Source: a virus
Reading direction: 5' to 3' (one strand)
IMG/VR virus record: IMGVR_UViG_3300001450_000105
Coordinates: 1 to 26,206 of that record
Length of the DNA stretch: 26,206 nt
Every line of letters starts with the position of its first letter. Position 1 is the stretch's first letter. The notes beneath the pieces were generated by a model, which saw only the letters and a list, made by a program, of their open reading frames with translations, was not told the DNA's origin and did no database searches. Both the position numbers and the translations under genes were made by a program. Shown here in pieces: positions 21,271 to 26,206 of this stretch.

Positions 21271-22890
21271 TTAACCAATTCTCCTTTCTGTTCTTCTATC
21301 AACATTATTATTTGCTGCTTCTCTTGGTAGTCCTGTATTTCTTTGCGGAGGACCAACGCTCATTGAAGGTTTATTTCTAGTCATTGTTTCTTCTTGTATT
21401 TGACCTAACTGTGAAGCATCTACATTTGTACCTGCGTAAGGATCTATTTCTAACTTTTCATCTTTTCTTTCTGATGCAGGTTCATTCATATCTAAATTAA
21501 CTTCCTGTTTAGGGGGGAATTTTTTATAAACAAAGTTGCCCTCTTCATCCATGTCAACTTCAAACCCTAAGTTTTTAATTTGTGTAGCCATGTTAATTTC
21601 TATTTCACGTCTTCGTAGTCTTGCTAAGTTGTCTTCTTCTTCACTTCTTAGTAGTTGTAGTTTCCAATCTGTAATACCAAATTGCTTCATTAAGAAGGGG
21701 AACATATATTTGTTATATACATTTTGAGCCATTTCTACAGCACGATTTGTAACTAGTATTTGCATACCTTCATTATTTAGACCACCGCTTGCGGCTGAGT
21801 CTGCCATAAAGATTTTACTTACTCCATAGAAAGCCGAAATCCTATCCCTCAAATCTTCCTTAACTGCTATGTAATCCATTTCCTTTAGCGTGTTCATAAA
21901 TGGAATCCATTCAACAGAACCTTTACTACCTGAATCTGTTTCAATACCCATTATAGGAATATAGTGAGGGTCTTTTTCTAACTTCTCTTTTACCCCTTTC
22001 CAATATTTAATTAGTGACTCCATATTATTAGTCTGTACGGCCAATATACCTCTAGGTGTACGGGCCTTGGAATAACTTGTACTAACATACGACTCCATAG
22101 CCGCTAAGGTAAAGATATTATTCCATAGAGTAATAACTGGTGGATGCCCATATAAACGGGTAGGACTGTATTTACTTTGATGTATAACTTCTCCTACAAT
22201 AAAATTTTGGTCTATACCATTAACTTTATTTACAAATTCAATAGGGTGTAATTTACTATTACATTCAGCACATTTATCAAAAACATCTGTACTAGTAAAA
22301 TCTCTATGCGTAATACAAGTAAAGCGAGTATAACCTCTATCTCCATGTTCGTCTGTTTCTATAAACATAGTAACAGGGTCGCCTCTATAAACTTCATTAA
22401 TTTTAGATAATACTATATCGCCTTTATCATCTAAATAATAATCTTTAACTAATACTAAATAACAATCATCAATAATATTTAAATCTGTTTCTAATTCTTT
22501 TAACACATCAATAAACATTTGATGTGCATCATTAACATACCCGTTAAAGAATTTTTCTGCATAATTCTTTTGCTTAAAGGAAGGTTTGCGTAAATTTGTA
22601 CCTTCGCAATTCATACAATCATCTACTATTTTTTGATGCTCGTATCCGCAATCTGTACATTTTAATTCAAATGCTTTAGACCATTGATAACTTCTTCTAA
22701 ATATTTCAGTCTTTAATTGTACCATACACGACCTAACAATAGTTGAATTTTTAGCCGTATCATATAATACTGCACCAGCCATATGTTGAGGGTGTCTCCT
22801 TTCTTGTATTCCTAAATTATATATTTCTTTTTCATTAGGAACGGGTGTTTTTCTTCTAACTAAATTTTTAACTCTATCTCTTATACCCAT
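21271..22890 (-). CDS. Portal protein with two zinc-finger-like Cys/His clusters
   Basis: 539 aa with GGAGG before ATG. The core resembles phage portals: the wing and stem regions include YVSTSYSKARTPRGILAVQT, DYIAVKEDLRDRISAFYGVS, KIFMADSAASGGLNNEGMQI (common in portals near the stem/tunnel helix) and a helical crown region rich in Arg/Glu. The portal is the dodecameric ring through which DNA is packed. Two metal-site-like clusters are unusual: C78-x2-C81...C92-x2-C95 near the N-terminus, and C192-x2-H195...C207-x2-C210 in the wing region. The C-terminal ~100 residues are disordered. It is placed two genes after terminase, with the endonuclease-like gene between. Confidence 0.85.
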   Translation of the reverse strand: MGIRDRVKNLVRRKTPVPNEKEIYNLGIQERRHPQHMAGAVLYDTAKNSTIVRSCMVQLKTEIFRRSYQWSKAFELKCTDCGYEHQKIVDDCMNCEGTNLRKPSFKQKNYAEKFFNGYVNDAHQMFIDVLKELETDLNIIDDCYLVLVKDYYLDDKGDIVLSKINEVYRGDPVTMFIETDEHGDRGYTRFTCITHRDFTSTDVFDKCAECNSKLHPIEFVNKVNGIDQNFIVGEVIHQSKYSPTRLYGHPPVITLWNNIFTLAAMESYVSTSYSKARTPRGILAVQTNNMESLIKYWKGVKEKLEKDPHYIPIMGIETDSGSKGSVEWIPFMNTLKEMDYIAVKEDLRDRISAFYGVSKIFMADSAASGGLNNEGMQILVTNRAVEMAQNVYNKYMFPFLMKQFGITDWKLQLLRSEEEDNLARLRRREIEINMATQIKNLGFEVDMDEEGNFVYKKFPPKQEVNLDMNEPASERKDEKLEIDPYAGTNVDASQLGQIQEETMTRNKPSMSVGPPQRNTGLPREAANNNVDRRTERRIG

Positions 22891-22892
22891 TA

Positions 22893-24272
22893 TTATTCCT
22901 CCTTAACTATTGAATCTAATTCATCCATTGTAGTCATTTTACAATTAGTTTTATACTTGGCTATATCTTCCTCATTAATACCGTACTTGTCAAATTCCCA
23001 CTTGTTTCTAGCGTCTTTCCAATTTTCGTACTTAATTAGTTTGAAAATTTCCCCCACTCTATCCTTAGCCCACGGTTGTTTCTTATAGTTCTTTTTAATC
23101 CTAATGGCTTCTAATAGCAATTTACCCTGTTCTTGCTTCATGCGGAGGTGTGGAATACATTTATCCAACAGCGTAATTATATCATCTTGTTTGTAAAAAT
23201 TTAATCTATGTTGACTTCTATTATTTTCCCCTACCTTTTGGTCTAAATGTAGGCGGCCTATTTTCATCTCACCTTCTAGTTCTTGGAAAAATGCTTTACC
23301 CCTATTACCTGTGGCTACCATTCCTACTCTTGGTGAATGTGTTGAGTCCATAGTAATATAACCATCAGAATCAATAAAACCTGCTACATAGGAATAAAGG
23401 TCTTTTTTAATATTATCACTTAGTAGGTAATACTCTCCTTCAACATTTGTTACATCTAATCGTTTTAACATTTTAGATATAGTTTGAGGTGTAGAAGAAT
23501 CGTGATAACCTTTAGGTAAAGTAGAGTGTAACTTATTACTAGAAATTCCTGGCTCATTACATACAGATTTAATTAGTATGTCGTCTAAATTATCCTGTCT
23601 TGATTTTCTAATAGACTGATGATTAATATCTTTTAGTATAGTTCTAATACCCTTTTTAGAAGTCTTAAATATATTATTATACTCACAGTATTCTGCTCCA
23701 TAGTCTAGTTTAGATTTCATAGTATCTGCTTCCCATATATCTTTAAGATGTCCTATGATAATATTCCGTGTCTTACCGTCTTTAATATAGTCTAATTTTC
23801 TAATCATTTTTAAATTAGGAGTCATAGTTTTAAGTGGTTTAGTATAGGGGTTAAGCCAATACACTGACTTAATACAATTATTAAGATATTCCGTGTAGGC
23901 GTTAATTAAATGGTCAACAGTTTTACTAATTTTATCCCTTGCTGTACCTTTTAGTTCACGTCTTAACATTCTTAATTCTTTAGTTATTTCAGGTATAGTT
24001 TTATTATCAATTAGTGGTTCAGTAGGTAGCCCGTTCAACATAGACCTTGCTTCAGATAAATTAATAGAATAAACTTTAGAAATATCTTTAATAATTTCTG
24101 TTTCATCAGCAGACTGATAACCTAACCAATCTTGTAGTTTAATTTGACTAAGTAATTCTTCTTTCCTTTTCTTTGCTTCTTCATCCGCTTTTACTTTTTC
24201 TTCTTCATATTCAGATAATTTCCTACGCAACTCTTCGGTATTTATTTCATCTTCTTTAAAAATTAATTCCAT
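22893..24272 (-). CDS. LAGLIDADG homing-endonuclease-like protein between terminase and portal
   Basis: 459 aa from ATG 24272; GGGAGGTG lies 7-8 nt upstream, so the GTG at 24281 is part of the SD. Residues 1-45 are a charged coiled coil. Residues ~220-285 look like a winged helix (ILIKSVCNEPGISSNKLHST, then ISKMLKRLDVTN and a hairpin). Residues 296-304 (VAGFIDSDG) are a clear LAGLIDADG motif, followed by RVGMVATGNRGKAFFQELEG and KCIPHLRMKQEQGKLLLEAI as in the rest of that fold. Only one motif is visible, so it may work as a homodimer. The Asp residues needed for cleavage are present in the motif. Its start overlaps terminase by 17 nt and its end abuts the portal gene, so it is a full operon member. 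MELIFKED at the start loosely resembles the accessory-protein tag. Confidence 0.75.
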   Translation of the reverse strand: MELIFKEDEINTEELRRKLSEYEEEKVKADEEAKKRKEELLSQIKLQDWLGYQSADETEIIKDISKVYSINLSEARSMLNGLPTEPLIDNKTIPEITKELRMLRRELKGTARDKISKTVDHLINAYTEYLNNCIKSVYWLNPYTKPLKTMTPNLKMIRKLDYIKDGKTRNIIIGHLKDIWEADTMKSKLDYGAEYCEYNNIFKTSKKGIRTILKDINHQSIRKSRQDNLDDILIKSVCNEPGISSNKLHSTLPKGYHDSSTPQTISKMLKRLDVTNVEGEYYLLSDNIKKDLYSYVAGFIDSDGYITMDSTHSPRVGMVATGNRGKAFFQELEGEMKIGRLHLDQKVGENNRSQHRLNFYKQDDIITLLDKCIPHLRMKQEQGKLLLEAIRIKKNYKKQPWAKDRVGEIFKLIKYENWKDARNKWEFDKYGINEEDIAKYKTNCKMTTMDELDSIVKEE

Positions 24273-25677
24273 GTATTCCACCTCCCATATTTGTTCTTGA
24301 CGAGACTAAACTAGTAGCAAATAGACCATCTTCATCAACATCAATAAAGGCATCGTTAAAAGACTTTGTGGCGTAATTAGCCAATGCTAAGGCTATAACG
24401 CAATCATCGTGTGCGCCTAATCCCTCAATTTTACCCTGTGAACTAATACCAAATGCTTCTAACTCTTGTATAATTGCATTACTTACACCTTTAGCGGCAT
24501 CATCAGCATACGGAAATATAATTTTATTATTTTCTAAATTCATTTGTAGGTTAAGGATAATTTCCTCTTTCTTTTTTCTACTCATTGTAAAATCCCTCAC
24601 AGGAAAATCTGAAATATCGCGCAACTCCATACTAAATGATTTAGCAAAGGTGTTAGTTTCAATCATAACTACTTCAGGTTTAAATCTTTCGCACAAATCG
24701 CTAATACGGGTAATATGATTACGGAAATCTACATTCTTTTCTCTAACCATGTGTACGATTTTTTTATTCATATCCTCGTCTACTTCTATTACTAGCATAA
24801 CTGTATAGTCTCCATCTGCTGATAACGAAGGGTCGTAGCCTATATAATACTTCATGTTTTCTCTTCTTCTCCATAATAGTTTTTCTGTTCTATCTTTGGA
24901 TTTATCAATGTGTTCCTTAGCGAATAGCATAGTATTTGACGATATAGGAATACATAGATATTCACGAGTAAATTTAGATGAACCTATTTCCTTTCTTCGT
25001 CTTTCTAATGAATCTAAGTCCCAACGAGAAGACCATAATGCTTCCCCATGTTGATTAATTGCTGGATAACGATTAACACTGTATTGGCTATTTTCTTCTA
25101 ATTCCGCAAATATATCTGTATATGTGAAGGGTGTGCCTACCATTCTTAATGATGCTGTGTGGTGCAAGGTAGGAATCATATCTCCCCAAAACCAATCTGT
25201 AACTCTTTGTATTGCTGCTATTGTAAATTCTTTCATTGGATCGTCAATAATAATTTCTTGAGGGTGAAGTCCACGAATCTGAGAACCTACTGAACGCTCA
25301 AGTATTTCATTACCATTTGTTAATCTCATAGAACCTACCGCCCATCCTGACTTAGGCTTGTATGGTCTTAATGCTGGTATATTTGTAAACATGCGGTCTA
25401 TATCTTTCATGTGTACCATTGTCTGTTTTTGGTTTGAAGAAATGTATAGCATTTGATAAGGTGGTTCTTGAAATATTAATTGGTATACTGCCCATGCGTG
25501 AAAAAATACAGATTTACCGTGGTCCCTAGAACATATAATTACAGTTCTTTGTGTTGAATGTACAAGGTTTAACCATTGTGTGTGAAAGTCTGCCATTTCA
25601 TAGCCTAGTATGTTTTCAAAGAAGTAAGGGAAATTACCCTTAGACATTTTCATGTCCATTTCAGTTAATAGGTCCAT
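24256..25677 (-). CDS. terL: Terminase large subunit
   Basis: 473 aa. The ATPase domain has Walker A CSRDHGKS (49-56), Walker B EIIIDD (141-146, with DD in place of DE) and a coupling motif MVGTP (179-183). The RNase H-like nuclease domain has GYDPSLSADGD (D282), VMIETN (E340) and GLGAHDDCVIAL (D424, D425). This motor cuts concatemers and pumps DNA through the portal. The start is fused to the previous gene (TAATG, 25675-25679). No small-subunit gene is seen in the window; it may lie upstream. The C-terminal tail (DVDEDGLFATSLVSSRTNMG) may contact the portal. Confidence 0.93.
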   Translation of the reverse strand: MDLLTEMDMKMSKGNFPYFFENILGYEMADFHTQWLNLVHSTQRTVIICSRDHGKSVFFHAWAVYQLIFQEPPYQMLYISSNQKQTMVHMKDIDRMFTNIPALRPYKPKSGWAVGSMRLTNGNEILERSVGSQIRGLHPQEIIIDDPMKEFTIAAIQRVTDWFWGDMIPTLHHTASLRMVGTPFTYTDIFAELEENSQYSVNRYPAINQHGEALWSSRWDLDSLERRRKEIGSSKFTREYLCIPISSNTMLFAKEHIDKSKDRTEKLLWRRRENMKYYIGYDPSLSADGDYTVMLVIEVDEDMNKKIVHMVREKNVDFRNHITRISDLCERFKPEVVMIETNTFAKSFSMELRDISDFPVRDFTMSRKKKEEIILNLQMNLENNKIIFPYADDAAKGVSNAIIQELEAFGISSQGKIEGLGAHDDCVIALALANYATKSFNDAFIDVDEDGLFATSLVSSRTNMGGGIHGINF

Positions 25678-26206
25678 TACTGCACCTCTAATAACCTACG
25701 CAAAGCCTTAGCCACACGATTTTTCAAGGTAGGTGGTACATGGACAAATAACATTTTATTATTAGCCCTTCCTATTTCTTCTATTTCTTCCGGTAATTCA
25801 GGTGCATATAAAATATAATCTCTTGTACCGCATTTATGTATTACCTTTTTATCCCCACTAGTAGACACAACAAATAATTTATCTTTAGCCTCACACAAAG
25901 GTTCAACCATTTTACCTCTTATATCAAATAGACGGCTATACAAACCCTTGCCTTCATAATTCCTACCTTTAGGTAATTGATATTTACCTTTACCTACTTT
26001 TCTATCTGTTAATACACGGCCACCCGCATCAAGATAATGTCCACCAAATTCACCCCAACCTGAATGTCCAACAATTTTGTTATCTTTATCATCAATAGCA
26101 ATTATATATTTAATATTAGTAAGTGGCTCAAATGGTTGGTTCTCGTTTTCTGCTCTTGATTGTCTTATAATACCCCAATCTTCTTTATATCTTTCAATTA
26201 ACTCTT
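25677..26206 (-). CDS. GNAT-like protein, C-terminal part (runs off window)
   Basis: The frame is open from the window edge (first full codon at 26204) to TAA 25677-25679, about 175 residues; the true start lies outside. ATG/TTG codons within, such as the one at 25943, are internal. The sequence shows strands typical of an acetyltransferase fold (IKYIIAIDDKDNKIVGHSGW), a motif-A-like glycine stretch (KGRNYEGKGLYSRLFDIRGK) and later strands ending LLEVQ. YEGKGLYSRL fits the R/Q-x2-G-x-G/A acetyl-CoA loop followed by a helix. The acetyl acceptor is unknown. The stop overlaps the terminase start by one base, so it is coupled to it. GNAT is a moderate call. Confidence 0.5.
   Translation of the reverse strand, partial: ELIERYKEDWGIIRQSRAENENQPFEPLTNIKYIIAIDDKDNKIVGHSGWGEFGGHYLDAGGRVLTDRKVGKGKYQLPKGRNYEGKGLYSRLFDIRGKMVEPLCEAKDKLFVVSTSGDKKVIHKCGTRDYILYAPELPEEIEEIGRANNKMLFVHVPPTLKNRVAKALRRLLEVQ

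Noticed and set aside
21270-21356. N-terminal extension of the small post-portal gene
   Set aside because: It lies inside the portal gene. The ATG at 21269 follows the portal stop by one base and gives a clean helical start.
25677-25943. Separate 88-aa gene starting at TTG 25943
   Set aside because: The same frame continues upstream to the window edge as good coding sequence, so this is the end of a longer gene.

Overview
The window is an AT-rich (roughly one third GC) piece of a tailed virus genome. It carries a head-and-tail morphogenesis block in which every gene lies on the minus strand, so the genes are transcribed from high to low coordinates. Genes are packed with 1-60 bp gaps or ATGA/TAATG overlaps. 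I saw no tRNA, rRNA, CRISPR array, IS element or integrase.

Host. A virus of marine archaea, for example a magrovirus-like virus of Marine Group II, is favoured but not proven. (i) The protease-scaffold gene has a TATA box about 28 nt before an ATG that lacks a Shine-Dalgarno (SD) sequence, as in leaderless archaeal transcription. (ii) There is a large ATP-dependent DNA ligase. (iii) A membrane-anchored protein has two acidic GCT...DDGSC repeats and many N-glycosylation sequons. Most other starts do have SD sequences, and several small proteins resemble families I recall from marine phages, so a bacterial host remains possible.

Layout in transcription order. 26.2-21.1 kb: a partial GNAT-like protein, terminase large subunit, a LAGLIDADG endonuclease-like protein wedged between terminase and portal, a portal with two zinc-finger-like Cys/His clusters, and a small protein. 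21.1-16.6 kb: three proteins of unknown function and a 684-residue ATP-dependent DNA ligase with extra C-terminal domains. 16.6-12.4 kb: an accessory cluster of about ten small genes, nearly all beginning with the same N-terminal tag (M-x0-2-W-x2-I-[IL]-K). Behind it are a Cys/His peptidase-like protein, a soluble PAP2 phosphatase, Lys/Cys-rich mini-proteins and a winged-helix protein. 12.3-9.9 kb: prohead protease fused to a scaffold, with an internal SD/ATG that could make scaffold alone, and the HK97-type major capsid protein. 9.9-6.1 kb: small decoration-like proteins and an 860-residue unknown protein. 6.1-1 bp: neck/connector proteins, tail tube, tail-assembly chaperone with a classic -1 frameshift site, and the start of the tape measure.

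How it fits together. Terminase, portal, protease/scaffold and capsid protein build and fill the head. Connectors, tail tube, chaperone pair and tape measure build a long non-contractile-type tail (no sheath gene seen). The standout is the repeated N-terminal tag on unrelated small proteins immediately upstream of the protease/scaffold/capsid genes. I infer it may be a capsid-targeting or cargo-loading signal, analogous in logic to the targeting peptides of T4 internal head proteins, which would make these proteins virion cargo delivered with the DNA.
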